Shown here piece after piece: positions 20,591 to 31,054 of a DNA stretch of 64,000 nt. Source of the stretch: Candidatus Altimarinota bacterium (GTDB lineage Bacteria; Patescibacteriota; Gracilibacteria; BD1-5; UBA2023); assembly GCA_028689205.1 (NCBI GenBank), contig JAQTWP010000001.1, positions 65,216 to 129,215 of the forward strand, written 5' to 3'. The position numbers and the translations under genes are program-made. The notes under the pieces were generated by a model. It saw only the letters and a program-made list of their open reading frames with translations, searched no databases and had not been told where the DNA came from. How positions within the stretch are numbered: position 1 is the stretch's first letter; each line of letters begins with the position of its first letter.

Positions 20591-21592
20591 TTACTTAACT
20601 TCCCAGGTTTCTCAGTCTTCTAGAATTTCTTCTAGACTTTTATTTTTAATATTAGTTTCTTCTAACATTTCTGAGTAAAGTTCCTCGTAAGATGCTGAAT
20701 CTATAGATTTGAATATTCAGATTGGAAGAGGGAATCAGTCTTTTGGCATATTGCCTATTATATAAGCCATTTCATTAGACATTTCATCATATATTGCTAT
20801 ATTATTGGGAATACTTTCTGGATTGAATTCTATTACTTTTGCCTTAAAATTTTCTATAATTAGACCTTTATCTTTATTTTTACCGAAAATTAAAGGTTTA
20901 TTATGTTCAAGTCTAATTATATAATCTTCTTTTATTTCTCTATTCCTAATACAACTATTAGTTCATGAATTAAATGTTACACAATTCTGTAGTATTTCAA
21001 CGAAAACTGTTCCTTTTACTAAAGTTGCTTTATCTAAAATAGTTTGAGTGAGTGCAATTTCTGTATCTATAGTTCTTGCAACAAAGCCACATTCTAATCA
21101 AAGTGCGAATTTAATAGGGTCTACTGGTTTATCAATTGAACCAATTGGAGTAGTTTTTGTAATTCTTCATCTTTCTGTAGTAGGGGATAGTTGTCATTTC
21201 GTAAGAGCGTATATTTCATTATTGAAAAGAAGGATTTTTACTCAGATATTTTTTCTCATTACATGGAAAAGATGATTCGCTCCAATTGACAATCAATCTC
21301 AATCTCAAGTCATAATCCAAGTTTGCAACTTAGGATTAGATAATTTCACTCCAGTTGCTATAGTTGGCGCTCTTCAATGAATTGTATGGAATCCATAAGT
21401 ATCAATGTAATAGGGAAGTCTTCCTGCACATCCAATCCCAGAAATAACTACGAAATCTTCTTTTGGAATTCAAGCTTTTGCAAAAGTATTCTGAAGTTGA
21501 CTCAGAATTATAAAATCTCCACATCAAGGACACCATTTTGCCGGAGTGTCTGATACGAAATCAGCTTTTGTTAGGGTTGTATGTTCTGTCAT
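20591..21592 (-). CDS. 2-oxoacid:ferredoxin oxidoreductase, beta subunit
   Basis: 333 aa, TPP- and [4Fe-4S]-binding subunit of a KorB/PorB-type oxidoreductase that converts a 2-oxoacid plus CoA to acyl-CoA, CO2 and reduced ferredoxin. [15 protein letters not shown] and [20 protein letters not shown] supply the first three cluster cysteines and QNCVTFN the fourth. [20 protein letters not shown] is the TPP-Mg motif with the following Asn region. CVTFN is typical of 2-oxoglutarate or general 2-oxoacid enzymes. The partner gamma-alpha subunit is at 23074-24900, separated from it by the DUF5655 gene and repeats. Confidence 0.9.
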
Positions 21593-21929
21593 AGATTAGT
21601 TTTTAGTTAGTAGCTTTTAGTTAATTTGTATTTTTTAGTTTCTGTCATTTCCTTTGTTCTTGTTATAACTTCTTTATTGTCATACTGAGCGGAACGAAGT
21701 GGAGTCGAATGTATCCCTTTTTACATAACTTTAGACACTTTGGTTATTTAATTCATTTAAATGTACTTGTCATTTCGAGCTTGTCGAGAAATCTATTAAA
21801 ACTAATTCCTCATTTATTTCTATACTTTTGTAACCAAAAGTAACAAAAGTTTTGGGGCTTTGCAAAACTTACTCCGCTCCGCTACGTTTCAGACAGGTTG
21901 CACCGCCCCAAACCCCGAAGAGAGGAATA
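21593..21929. repeat. spacer with hairpin repeats and a GC-rich stem-loop block
   Basis: No gene seen. TGTCATACTGAGCGGAACGA-AGTGGAGTCGAA (from 21680) and TGTCATTTCGAGCTTGTCGA-GAAATC (from 21770) are dispersed repeats. From 21840 to 21922 the base composition rises sharply: TTTGGGGC (21851-21858) can pair with GCCCCAAA (21905-21912) around a CTCCGCTCCGCTACG core. This block looks like a separate mobile repeat type. Confidence 0.65.
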
Positions 21930-22847
21930 CTAATTGTATTTTTTATAAGCTTGTTGAATTAAATCTAGAACTTTTATTAAATTTTCACCTGTATCTATTT
22001 TAATTTCATAATCTCAATTTCACCAATGTCATGTATTTTTTACATTTCTAGTTATTCAATATAAATCATTTAATTCTCAATGTTTTAAATTTATCCAAAT
22101 TTTTAAATCATTTTTTCTTATTTCAATATCTATTATATTTGTTTTATTAATCTTAAATGCAATATACAATTTTTTTGGAATTATTGCTATATTATTGTCA
22201 ATTTCAAATAATAATTTTTTCAGATTTTCATATATTTCAATAATTTTTTCAGATTTTCAGTTTAAATGATCTTCTTCAGTATAAGTTTTAATTTCTTTCT
22301 CTATTTCTTTTATTTCTGAATCAAATTTTGTAATAGTTTTAATACTTTCCGTTGCATTAGCTGCCTTTATTTGATTGTAAACAATATTTCAGTTAGAGAA
22401 TTGTTTCATTTCCCAAAGTTCGATTGGCAAATCTTTGAAATTAATTGATTCTTGTTGATATCTTGTAAATGAATCTGCAATAAATATTACTCTACTTTGA
22501 GACCAATCTATATCTTCAATTTTAAGAATTTTATTTTTCTTTTGTGAAAGTAATAATACGAAATTTGCTTTATTATTAAGAAGCAGAGATAAATAAGAAA
22601 ATCATTGATCAATTACAGAATAACTACTTCATCTTTTATATTCTATAATTACAAAAGAATTATTTTCTTCATCAAAAGCCACACTATCAATCCTTAGATT
22701 ATTTAATTGAAATTCAGTTGAAATAAAATCTAATCAAAATAACTCTTTGAAATTATTTTCAGTTAAAGACTGCATATCTTTTTCTAATTTGAATCAGATT
22801 TCTTTTATGTATTCAAGTTTTCAGTTCTTATTATTTACAAGTAACAT
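21930..22847 (-). CDS. PD-(D/E)XK-like protein with DUF5655 domain
   Basis: 305 aa. The N half carries a nuclease-like core: LRIDSVAFDEENNSFVIIEY, then KRGSSYSVIDQGFSYLSLLL, giving an Asp...(E)YK arrangement as in PD-(D/E)XK folds. The C half matches DUF5655: IAIIPKKLYIAFKINKTNII, then IEIRKNDLKIWINLKHGELN, and HWGNGDYEIKIDTGENL. Homologues are annotated as predicted transport or restriction-like proteins; function not established. It is placed between the two KorAB genes but divided from both by repeats, so it may be an insertion. Confidence 0.8.
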
Positions 22848-22884
22848 AATTATAAAGTTAGAGAATATTTTTATATTTCGTAGA

Positions 22885-23046
22885 TTCCTGCCTTTACCCC
22901 AAGAGTACTTCCTTCGTGCGCGCAGGAATGACATTAATTTTTGTCATTTCGAACAGAGTGAGAAATCTTCCTTCTTTTCGTTTATTAATAGTAGATTCAT
23001 TTATTTTAAAATATCGAAGATTTCTCGTTGTCACTCGAAATGACAA
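22885..23046. repeat. hairpin repeat pair downstream of korA
   Basis: CCCCAAGAGTACTT (22897-22910) inside the imperfect palindrome GATTCCTGCC...GCAGGAATGAC (22885-22933). Then TGTCATTTCGAACAGAGTGA-GAAATCTTCC (from 22944) and the inverse GAAGATTTCTCGTTGTCACT-CGAAATGACA (to 23044). Confidence 0.75.
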
Positions 23047-23073
23047 TTTTTTTGGTTATTAGTTGTTATCTTT

Positions 23074-24900
23074 TTACTTTAAAATAAGTCTTATCTTTTC
23101 TAAAATCTCTTCAGAATAGAGAGTTTGTCATTGGATTTTGTTTAGGGGAATAATATTTCTCTTGAACTCTGATTCTAGGATGTATTTGAGTTGTCAAGAA
23201 TTCTCTTCGGGAAGTAATATTTTATCGAATCATTTGAATATTTCTTCTAAATCACTTGGTAGGGGATTAATGAATTTTAGATGAATTGAAGAAACTTTTA
23301 ATCCCTTTGTCTGAGCTTCATTTGTTGCAGAAGTTATGGAATTATAAGTTGATCACCATCCAATTACAAGTAAATCTCAAGTTATATCTCAATTAATAAT
23401 AGTTACAGGTATTTCTCTTGCGATTCAAGATATTTTCTCTTTTCTAGTTATGGTCATTTTTTCATGATTTTCTCAAGTGTAGCTTATTTTTCAAGTGTTA
23501 TAATCTTTCTCAAGTCAACCAATTCTATGTTCGAATCATTTCATTCATGGATAAGTCCATGGTCTTCCAAGAGTTTCTGGATTTCTGGAATATGGGTAGA
23601 AATTTTCTAAGGCAGGATTTTGATTTAATTCTATTTCGGGTAGTTCATTTATTTCAGGAATTCTAAAAGATTCTTTACTATTCGCAATATACGCGTCAGA
23701 TAAAATTATTACAGGTGTCATATATTTGGTTGCAATTCTTACGGCTTCTAAGCTCATTTCAAAACAATCTTGCAGATTACTAACGGCCATAACGACAAGA
23801 GGGGAATCTCAGTTTCTTCCAAACATTGCCTGGAATAAATCTCATTGCTCTGTCTTGGTTGGAAGTCCAGTTGATGGTCATCATCTCATAACGTTAATTA
23901 GCACAAGCGGTAATTCTGTCATTACTGCGAGATTTAACATTTCAGTCTTGAGAGATAATCCTGGTCAGCTTGTCCCGGTTATTCATATAGAACCAGCAAA
24001 AGATGCTCAAATAGCTCATCAGATTGCAGCGATTTCATCTTCAGCTTGGAAAACAATTATATCTTCTGATCTATATTTAAGTAAAGTATGAAGTATTTCA
24101 CTCGCAGGAGTTATTGGATATGAACCATAAAAAAGTTTTTTATTGCTAATTTTTGTACTACTCATAAGTCAATAAGCAATTGCTTCGTTTCAACTTAAAA
24201 TTCTATATTTTCATTTTTTCTGAGGCTTTTTATTAATATTTATTATAGTGTCATTACTTTTTTCTCTGAAATATCTTACTCATTCTTTTAGAGAAATACT
24301 ATTAATCTCAGATAATTCTACCTTATCTACGAATTTTTCTTTTATCCATTTCTCTGTGTAATCTAGATTATATCATAACTTAGCTAACAAATATCATAGC
24401 ACAAAGAAGTTCTTTGATTTCAGTTTTTGTCCGCTACTTATTTCTATTCAAGAAAGTGATTCTTGAATAATTGCAAACATATCAATAGCAATGATTATAT
24501 ATTCTTTTAGACTTCAATCTTCTAATGGACTACTAGTATAATTTGCTTTTTTCAGATTATCTTCAGTGAAAGTACTTGAATTAATAATAATTAAGCTATC
24601 TTTTTTAAGGAAACTCATATTAGCTTTTAGAGCCGCAGGATTAAGTACAATTAGAATATCAACTTTATTATTAGGAGGAATAATATTAGCACTTCAAAAA
24701 GAAATTGTATAACTACTAACTCATTCAATTGTACCAATAGGCGCCCTGATTTCTGATGGATAATCAGGAATAGTACTTATATTATTTCAGGCTATTGCTA
24801 TTTCTTGAGAAAGAATATTTCCGATTATCTGAATTCAATCTCATGAATCTCAACTTATTCTTATTGAAAATAAATTATTTATATTATCTATTTGTGTCAT
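23074..24900 (-). CDS. 2-oxoacid:ferredoxin oxidoreductase, fused gamma-alpha subunit
   Basis: 608 aa. The N-terminal gamma domain (about residues 1-190) opens with FSIRISGDSGDGIQIIGNIL, the gamma-subunit glycine motif. The alpha (pyrimidine-binding) domain starts near residue 215: SGNEAIAYGLMSSTKISNKK, then GSYPITPASEILHTL, FQAEDEIAAIGAISGASFAG, TGTSGPGLSLKTEMLNLAVM and MRGGPSTGLPTKTEQGDLFQ. This fused order is that of the KorA-type proteins and pairs with the beta subunit at 20591-21592. It would supply acyl-CoA and reduced ferredoxin in a fermentative cell; no dedicated ferredoxin gene is seen nearby. Many key glycines are TGA. Confidence 0.92.
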
Positions 24901-24949
24901 TTGTTATATTTAATTATTTTAAAATTATATTTGTAAATTTTGTATCTTA

Positions 24950-25062
24950 ATCAAAGAAGGAAGATTTCTCACATCCGTTCGAAATGACAGATATTTTTAT
25001 AATAAAGCTGGAGACAAAATTTATTAAATTATGTCATTTCGAGTGCAACGAGAAATCTTCCT
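24950..25062. repeat. hairpin repeat pair upstream of korA
   Basis: GGAAGATTTCTCACATCCGT-TCGAAATGACAG (24959-24990) and TGTCATTTCGAGTGCAACGA-GAAATCTTCC (from 25032) face each other as inverted copies of the same family. Confidence 0.75.
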
Positions 25063-25075
25063 TCTTTTAACTGAA

Positions 25076-25366
25076 TTAATAATTCCAATTTTCACTTAAA
25101 TCTTTCCAAAAAATATTTTTACTTTCAATTAAGTCTATTTTCTTTTCTCTTCTCCATTTTTTTAATTCCTTTTCCCTAATTATTGCAGATTCTATTTCTC
25201 AATATTCTTCAAAATATACAAGTTTGTTTAGATTATATTTAGAACTGAATCATTTAAAAATTTTATTTTTATGTTCATATAATCTTCTTTCTAAATTGTT
25301 TGTAACTCAAATATATAAAACTCAATATTTTGTGTTAGTTATCATATAAATAAAGTAATTTCTCAT
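25076..25366 (-). CDS. GIY-YIG domain protein (UPF0213/YhbQ-like), copy 2
   Basis: 96 aa, same length as the copy at 6093-6383 and clearly related. It has YFIYMITNTKYGVLYIGVTN, NNLERRLYEHKN and IESAIIREKELKKWRR with conserved Arg, His and Glu, ending DLSENWNY (DLSQKWF in copy 1). It too is closely bracketed by dispersed repeats: the pair just left of it and GGAAGATTTCTCACATCCGT at 25383. Endonuclease fold; substrate unknown. Confidence 0.88.
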
Positions 25367-25379
25367 ATTAATTTTTTAA

Positions 25380-25468
25380 AGAAGGAAGATTTCTCACATC
25401 CGTTCGAAATGACAATATATTTTATTCTTAAAATAACAAAGATTTCTCATTGTACTCGAAATGACAAT
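25380..25468. repeat. hairpin repeats between GIY-YIG copy 2 and nrdR
   Basis: GGAAGATTTCTCACATCCGT-TCGAAATGACA (25383-25413), identical to the copy at 24959, and GATTTCTCATTGTACTCGAA-ATGACA (25441-25466). Confidence 0.75.
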
Positions 25469-25470
25469 TT

Positions 25471-25917
25471 TTATTCGAATTCTTCTTTTATGAACTTAAT
25501 AAAATCATTCACTTTATCAAAATTATGATAAATTGAAGCGAAGCGAATGTAGGCAACATCATCAACATCTTTTAATTTATTAAGTACATCTTTACCGATT
25601 CTTTTGGAAGTAATTCATTTCTTGTTTGATGCCCATTCATTTTCTAGTTCATTGAGAATTTTTTCAATTTTTTCTATATCTGGCATTCTTTTATGAAGAG
25701 CTTTCATAATACTTCTCTGAAGTTTGGTTCTATCATACATTTCCTTTTCTCAACTGTTTTTTGTAACTAAGAAATTAATGAATTCCATCCTTTCAAAAGT
25801 TGTGAATCTAGCAGAACATTTTTCACATTCTCTTCTTCTGCGGATAGTGGTTGAATCTTCAGCAATTCTAGAATCAATTACTTTGGTATCGAAGTTTTTA
25901 CATTTTGGACAGCGCAT
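25471..25917 (-). CDS. nrdR: transcriptional repressor NrdR
   Basis: 148 aa, the usual length. N-terminal zinc ribbon [17 protein letters not shown], then [20 protein letters not shown], followed by the ATP-cone ([62 protein letters not shown]). It senses adenine nucleotides and represses ribonucleotide reductase genes; no nrd gene or clear NrdR box is visible in this window. Confidence 0.96.
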
Positions 25918-25950
25918 AGTTTTTTAAGATTAAGATTTATAATTTTTTTT

Positions 25951-26052
25951 CTGTCATTCCCGTAGAAGTAGGAAGCTATAATTTATTAGTATATTTATAA
26001 TTATCTAAAATTTTTTAATACAAGGAAGATTCCTTTTTTAAAGGAATGACAA
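25951..26052. repeat. imperfect inverted repeat
   Basis: CTGTCATTCCCGTAGAAGTA-GGAAGC at 25951 and AGATTCCTTTTTTAAAGGAA-TGACA ending at 26052 form the two arms. Lies between nrdR and the amidase gene. Confidence 0.6.
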
Positions 26053-26056
26053 ATAT

Positions 26057-28294
26057 CTAATAATTAGTTTTCTCAACACTTACTCCAGTCAAGAAATATT
26101 TGATTATTTCATTATAGGTTTTTCATTGATCAGCAAGTGCCTTTGCTCAATTTCAGCTTATTCATACTCAATGTCATTTATATGTTCAATCTGTAATTCC
26201 TGGATCAGCTACGCTTTGCAAATATGGATTATCAGTACAGTTGGCAGTTGGCATATTCATTTTGCAATATTCTAGATATGACCTAGTTTTACCGCTACTT
26301 TGATTGAAATACCAAGGTTTTATAAGTTTTTTATCATATTTTATTACTATTCAGTTAGTATCATTTATGTATTTTCAAATATTGGTTGATCTTTGTTCGA
26401 ATCCATATCCTAGATATTTCTGGAAAACATCTGGATCATCTGATCAATCATATGGTTTTCAGATGAATTTTCTATTGTTCGGATCAGTATACCAAAGGGC
26501 GTAACTTCTTGCAGACACTAGAATGGTTTTAGCTTTTTGTTCATTTTCTGTATTACTGATTTCTGCCAATCATTTGAGATAATCTTCAAGAGGAAGTTCG
26601 TTCATTATAGCAAGTTTACCATCATCATTGAATATTGTCAGAGTTCATCTGAATTTATTATCATTAAGATTGCCACTTTTATCCCAGGTAGGAATTCTTG
26701 CCCAGTTTGATACTTCAAGTACAGTTGATGATATTGAAAAAGATGGAACCTTAAGACTTCTTTTACCTACTACTAGTGCAATATTTCAATCTGGTCTTAC
26801 TTCGAATTTTAGATATTTAAAGTTAGTTGTTCATTTACGATTCCCAACTTGGATTTTCATTTTCTCTGGTGAAAAAGATTTTATTTCTGCAGTATCTTGA
26901 TCAAAAGATAACTTAATTTTAATTGTTGGTCATTTCGGAAGGGTTGTTTTTTCTACTTGAGCATTACTATTATTAATATACACTAGTCAGTTACTATATA
27001 ATTTGGCAGTTTCTCTGAATTCTGGAAGCACAGAATACAAATTAGCTCATGGACAAGCAGTTGCTCAAGCATCGCGATGTCCTGAAAGGTTAGAGGTTTG
27101 ATAATCTCTTAGAAGACAACTTTCTGTACTTGCACATTCTTTATGTGAAATAGAAGTTTTATTTAAGTCAATTCAATATTTTTTTGACATTAATCAAATA
27201 GCTTTATCTATTCAATTCTTCTGGATATTATTCAATTTATTGGTTTCAAAATTTCACATTGCACTTATTCCGACAGTACTTTTATTATTCCGAAGAGTAT
27301 GAGCAGCTACATTATAATTTCATCAAGCTCTTCATTCATATATTTTTCCATCTCTTCAGACTACATAATTATATCATATATCTCACCATCATCTTGTGAT
27401 TGTATGATAATAATACATTGCTCTCATAACACTAGTATCATCTGTATTGCTAGCTGGAGTAGTTTCTGCTGTATGGTGAATAAATATTTTCTCAATCTTT
27501 TCAGTTTTTTCTATTGGCCATACAAGTTGGTGTCAGTTTTCTTCTGTTATGGTGCTTACTGGAGTATCTTGGGGACTAAAGTTTTGAGCTAAATATTGAC
27601 GAATATCTACTATTCTTTGCTCTTGTTTTAATTGCCGTGCAGTTTTTGGTTTTGTAGAATTAGCTGCATTCGTAGCATAAATCGCAACCCATTTTGGATT
27701 GTCTTCATATCTAAGGGTTTCATCTGCTCACCAATCACTTCTTTTGATTATTCAAGACTCTTCAGCGTTTGCACTGTCAGGAATACCTATAGCTAAAGAT
27801 TCACTATAATTAGAAGTATTTATTCAGATTATTGAAGATTCTTGTTCTAATACTATCTTTGATTTTGAGTTTATTTCATAATTAATTTTTGTGTTCTTAT
27901 CTATGAATATTGGTTCGCTATATGCGAATTGATCTAAAATAACTCTTTCATCTCAGTCATTATTTATTTCTGAATATTGTTCTTTATTATTTTGAGTTAA
28001 TTTGATTTTAATATCACTAACATCCATTTTGCTTTTATCGAACTTGAAGACTACAAAATCTCTTTGGGAATTAAAACTGACTTCTCAGGTTTTTTTATAA
28101 CTAACTATTTTTGCAGGTAACTTTACTAAACTTACTTCTTGAGAATATACCGGAATTATTTCACTAGTTATATTATGATTTTCTTCTGAATAATTATAAG
28201 TTTTTTTGAATTCTAATAATTGAAAATATGGTGAAAATATACTAACTAGGAATATAAATGTTAAAAGAGAGGATTTTATTTTTTTATTGTACAT
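26057..28294 (-). CDS. secreted N-acetylmuramoyl-L-alanine amidase fused to a SpoIID domain
   Basis: 745 aa. Signal or anchor segment SLLTFIFLVSIFSPYFQLLE. The Amidase_2/PGRP domain (about residues 255-420) has KIFIHHTAETTPASN, GDIGYNYVVGRDGKIYEGRA and LSGHRDAGATACPG, giving the His/His/Cys zinc set. From about residue 440 a SpoIID/LytB-type domain runs to the end, with MNELPLEDYLKGLAEISN, KTILVSARSYALWYTDP and the closing GHGVGISGNGAKALADQGKT. SpoIID is a lytic transglycosylase acting on stem-less glycan, and the amidase removes stems, so one polypeptide would do both steps in order. Cell-surface peptidoglycan remodelling is the likely role. Confidence 0.88.
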
Positions 28295-28376
28295 AAGAAT
28301 TTATAACTATAATATTGCAAAATTATAAAATAAATATAAGATAATCAAAATTTAAATTCTAATTTTACTGGTCAAT

Positions 28377-29222
28377 ATGCTTTTAAAGACAGAAATAAAG
28401 GATTTTGTTAAAAAAGTTTTGATGATATGAATTCTACTTTCACTATTCGTCAATCTTCTAGTAACATATTTTACAAATATAGATTCTACAAGCGTCAGCG
28501 CACAAGATACCAACGAACAAACTTTTAAAAAAGTTAATTCAGGTTATCTATGAACAACATGAGTTGCTCTTTCGCTTAATATATGAACCAAATTCAAATC
28601 TGCAAAAGACACACCTGTATCCCTTACTACAGAAGTTCTACCTATTTCTTTTATTCTTGCCAACAAAACTGTTTCGAGAGATAAAATAGTTACAGCTAAT
28701 ATGATATGATTAAATGAATATCTGAATGTTGTAAGAACTGATGTAAATAAACTATTAGATCAAGCAAGCGATAGGGAATCAATGCTAGAAAGTTATCTTG
28801 ATCAATTAAAATATAGATATACGAATACTACAGAACAAATTAACACACTCAATCAACAAGCAGCTCAATTAAATACTGTAGTTGCAAGTTCTAATCAAAA
28901 GATTGAAGCACTAAAAACAACTCTCACTTCTAGTTATAAATCACTAGACTACGATAAAACTCAAGCAACTCTTGATGAATATCTAGTAGAAAAAGATAAA
29001 AATACTTATGCAACAACTTATTTAGTTTTTGTTAGTAAATTCATTCAATCGTATACTCTTCTGAATACCTATAACAAAGTTCTTCTAGACACTCTTATAA
29101 ATAATAAAGAAGCACTAGTCAAAAACGTAACAGTAGTACTTCCAGATAGTTGAACTAACTTAATGAAAAAATTCAATCTGGTTAAAACAGAAGCAGAATT
29201 CAAAAGCTGAACACAAAATTAA
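28377..29222 (+). CDS. membrane-anchored coiled-coil protein, unknown function
   Basis: 281 aa. One N-terminal membrane segment (KKVLMIGILLSLFVNLLVTY) then an extracytoplasmic domain that is largely helical. YLDQLKYRYTNTTEQINTLN followed by QQAAQLNTVVASSNQKIEAL is a good coiled-coil stretch (residues about 137-185). No catalytic motif seen. Followed directly by a strong terminator, so it is a single-gene unit. Frame contains several TGA as Gly (for example GYLGTTGVALSLNIG). Confidence 0.75.
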
Positions 29223-29236
29223 TTTTAACTTAGTTT

Positions 29237-29266
29237 TAAAAAGACAGAAAATTTTCTGTCTTTTTT
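29237..29266 (+). terminator. Rho-independent terminator
   Basis: AAAAAGACAGAAAATTTTCT-GTCTTTTTT: perfect stem with a T-run, 15 bases after the stop of the coiled-coil gene. Confidence 0.85.
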
Positions 29267-29356
29267 ATTTCTTTGTTGATTATTAGAATAATAATATTTA
29301 ACTTGATTTCTATATAAAAAATATAGAATGGTCCAATCCCAAATTTTTAAGGCTAT

Positions 29357-29704
29357 ATGAATAATATAAATGACATTTTATCAACTACTGTAACAGTCAT
29401 TTGAGGTGATAACCTAAAGATTGTCACAAGTACAATTATTGCTATGGTTATTTGAATAATTTCAGAAAAAAGCTTCAGTATATGAGTTTTAAAAACTTTA
29501 CCAATAAAGACAAGAACAAATGACAGGGAAATAAATAAAAATGAAAATGAATTTAAAAACAATAAAACAATCAATCAAGATCAAAAAGAAAATAAAAAAC
29601 CAAGTATGCAAAAAGTAATGAATGTATCATCTGAACATCATAAAGTGTCAGCACAGCTTGAAAATGATTATTATCAAAGTAAGTTAAAATATAGAAACAA
29701 ATAA
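29357..29704 (+). CDS. small membrane protein with charged tail, unknown
   Basis: 115 aa. One membrane helix near residues 20-40 (KIVTSTIIAMVIGIISEKSF) then a hydrophilic, Asn/Lys-rich cytoplasmic-type tail (NDREINKNENEFKNNKTINQ). TGA is read as Gly four times. No recognised family. Flanked by terminators on both sides, therefore its own transcription unit. Confidence 0.65.
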
Positions 29705-29727
29705 TTCAATGAATATTTAAATTTTAT

Positions 29728-29762
29728 CAAAAAATCCAGTGAATATTTTCACTGGATTTTTC
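29728..29762 (+). terminator. Rho-independent terminator
   Basis: AAAAAATCCAGTGAA-loop-TTCACTGGATTTTTC, followed by more T, 24 bases after the preceding stop. Confidence 0.85.
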
Positions 29763-29853
29763 TTTTTTTAACTATTATATACATTGAATTACTTATATGT
29801 TACTTATGTTTTATTAAGATTATCTATTATATATTTTTTGATTAAATATTAAC

Positions 29854-29881
29854 TTGACATTAATTATATTATTTATATTTT
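29854..29881 (+). promoter_or_regulatory. sigma-70-type promoter of the RHH gene
   Basis: Consensus TTGACA (29854-29859), 16-base spacer, TATTTT (29876-29881), with the ATG of the small RHH-like gene 30 bases downstream. Confidence 0.55.
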
Positions 29882-29911
29882 ATGTATGTTTAATATTAAT
29901 TCATTAACTAT

Positions 29912-30106
29912 ATGATACAAAGAAAAAAATATGCTAGTCCTATTAACTTTTATGTAACAGAAAGCCAAAAAAAGAAAATGGAATATATACTATGACAGAA
30001 ATGACAGAACTTAACTGACTTCCTGAGATGACATATCCAAACCACAATTGAGAAATACGAAGACAAAAATGGTAATATTAATATTTATCAAACGTATATT
30101 GCTTAA
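29912..30106 (+). CDS. small ribbon-helix-helix-like DNA-binding protein
   Basis: 64 aa. MIQRKKYASPINFYVTESQK shows a short beta-strand (INFYV) followed by two helices (SQKKKMEYILGQKGQNLTDF and LRGHIQTTIEKYE), the beta-alpha-alpha layout of CopG/MobC-type regulators. Two glycines are TGA, and the second starts the turn between helices. Not on the usual gene-size scale, so easily missed. It has a good promoter of its own and is followed 44 bases later by a small secreted-protein gene. The family assignment is by pattern only. Confidence 0.6.
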
Positions 30107-30149
30107 ATAAAACATTTAAATTAATTGGATATATTTTTATTTAGAGTTT

Positions 30150-30395
30150 ATGAATAAAAAATTTTTGATAACTGGAATTATTTTTATCTCAATATTATCA
30201 ATATATTTAATTTCAAGTAAGTGATGATTTTGATTCAAAAAACATACTTTAAATCAAAATCAATGTAAAAATATCGTTGAATCAGGAATTTGTGATACAC
30301 TTGATAATTCTGGTACCGGTTACTGTAATAGATGAGATTGTTATATAAGAAAGTCTTTAATGGAAGAAAATCGGTGATTTTTATGAAATCATTAG
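30150..30395 (+). CDS. small Cys-containing secreted or membrane-anchored protein
   Basis: 81 aa. MNKKFLITGIIFISILSIYL is a signal/anchor sequence, followed by an extracytoplasmic part with four cysteines (QCKNIVESGICDTL, TGYCNRGDCYIR) that could form two disulfides. TGA encodes Gly five times. Followed by a strong terminator; together with the RHH-like gene it forms a small transcription unit. Function unknown; small secreted toxin-like or adhesion roles are speculation. Confidence 0.65.
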
Positions 30396-30420
30396 ATTCT
30401 TAATTTCTTGCACTTAATAT

Positions 30421-30457
30421 AAAAAATAAGCTAATCTGGATGGTTAGCTTATTTTTT
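30421..30457. terminator. bidirectional terminator
   Basis: AAAAAATAAGCTAA-loop-TTAGCTTATTTTTT, a 14-bp perfect stem between convergent genes. Confidence 0.85.
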
Positions 30458-30476
30458 ATTAACACTTGAAATCTTA

Positions 30477-31049
30477 TTAACTTTCTTTTTTATAAAGCAA
30501 TATCCTATCTCTTCACTTATCGCTTTTTGTCACTTCGTAAGGTGTATGATTTTTGAATTTGAAAGTATTGCTTATTACAATTGCATCATCCCTCATATTC
30601 GAGAAAACGAAATCTTCGATTTTTTCTAGATATTCACTAAGAAGATACACATAGATATAATCGTACTTACTTATATCAACCTTCAAAAAATTTCATTTAT
30701 GAAGTTCTATACTATTTGTTTTTAGGAATTTATTAAGGATTTTTCAATAAAGGATTGCCCAAAGATTAAAATCATATCAAACTCAGCTTTTAATTCAAAA
30801 ATTCTTCACGAAAAATCTTAGAGCTTTACCATCTCAACAACCTAGATCAATCATAGTTTTTCAAGTTAAATCTAGTGATAACTTTTCTTTCATTCTTGCT
30901 AGATCTTCATTATAAGAGGGAACATAGGGGACACCAGATGCCTGAATTGTTGCAATGAATCAGCTTAATAAATAAAAAGTAGCTCATATAAGGACTAAAA
31001 GCCAGAAAATTAGGAAAATCCAATGAAAAATTAGTGAAATAATTACCAT
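30477..31049 (-). CDS. membrane-anchored class I SAM-dependent methyltransferase
   Basis: 190 aa. N-terminal helix (LIFHWIFLIFWLLVLIGATF) then PYVPSYNEDLARMKEKLSLD and a Rossmann methyltransferase core: TMIDLGCGDGKALRFFVKNF (motif I), GVGYDFNLWAILYGKI (acidic residue after strand 2), DYIYVYLLSEYLEKIEDFVF (strand 4). The TM-plus-short-core layout resembles the FAM173/ATPSCKMT lysine methyltransferases and their bacterial relatives; the target here is unknown. Starts 5 bases after the HTH membrane protein gene, so the two are one operon. Confidence 0.75.
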
Positions 31050-31054
31050 TTATT

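Noticed and set aside
20445-26052. CRISPR-like array of similar short repeats
   Set aside because: Repeats are irregularly spaced, occur in both orientations and lie between genes; no uniform spacers and no cas genes.
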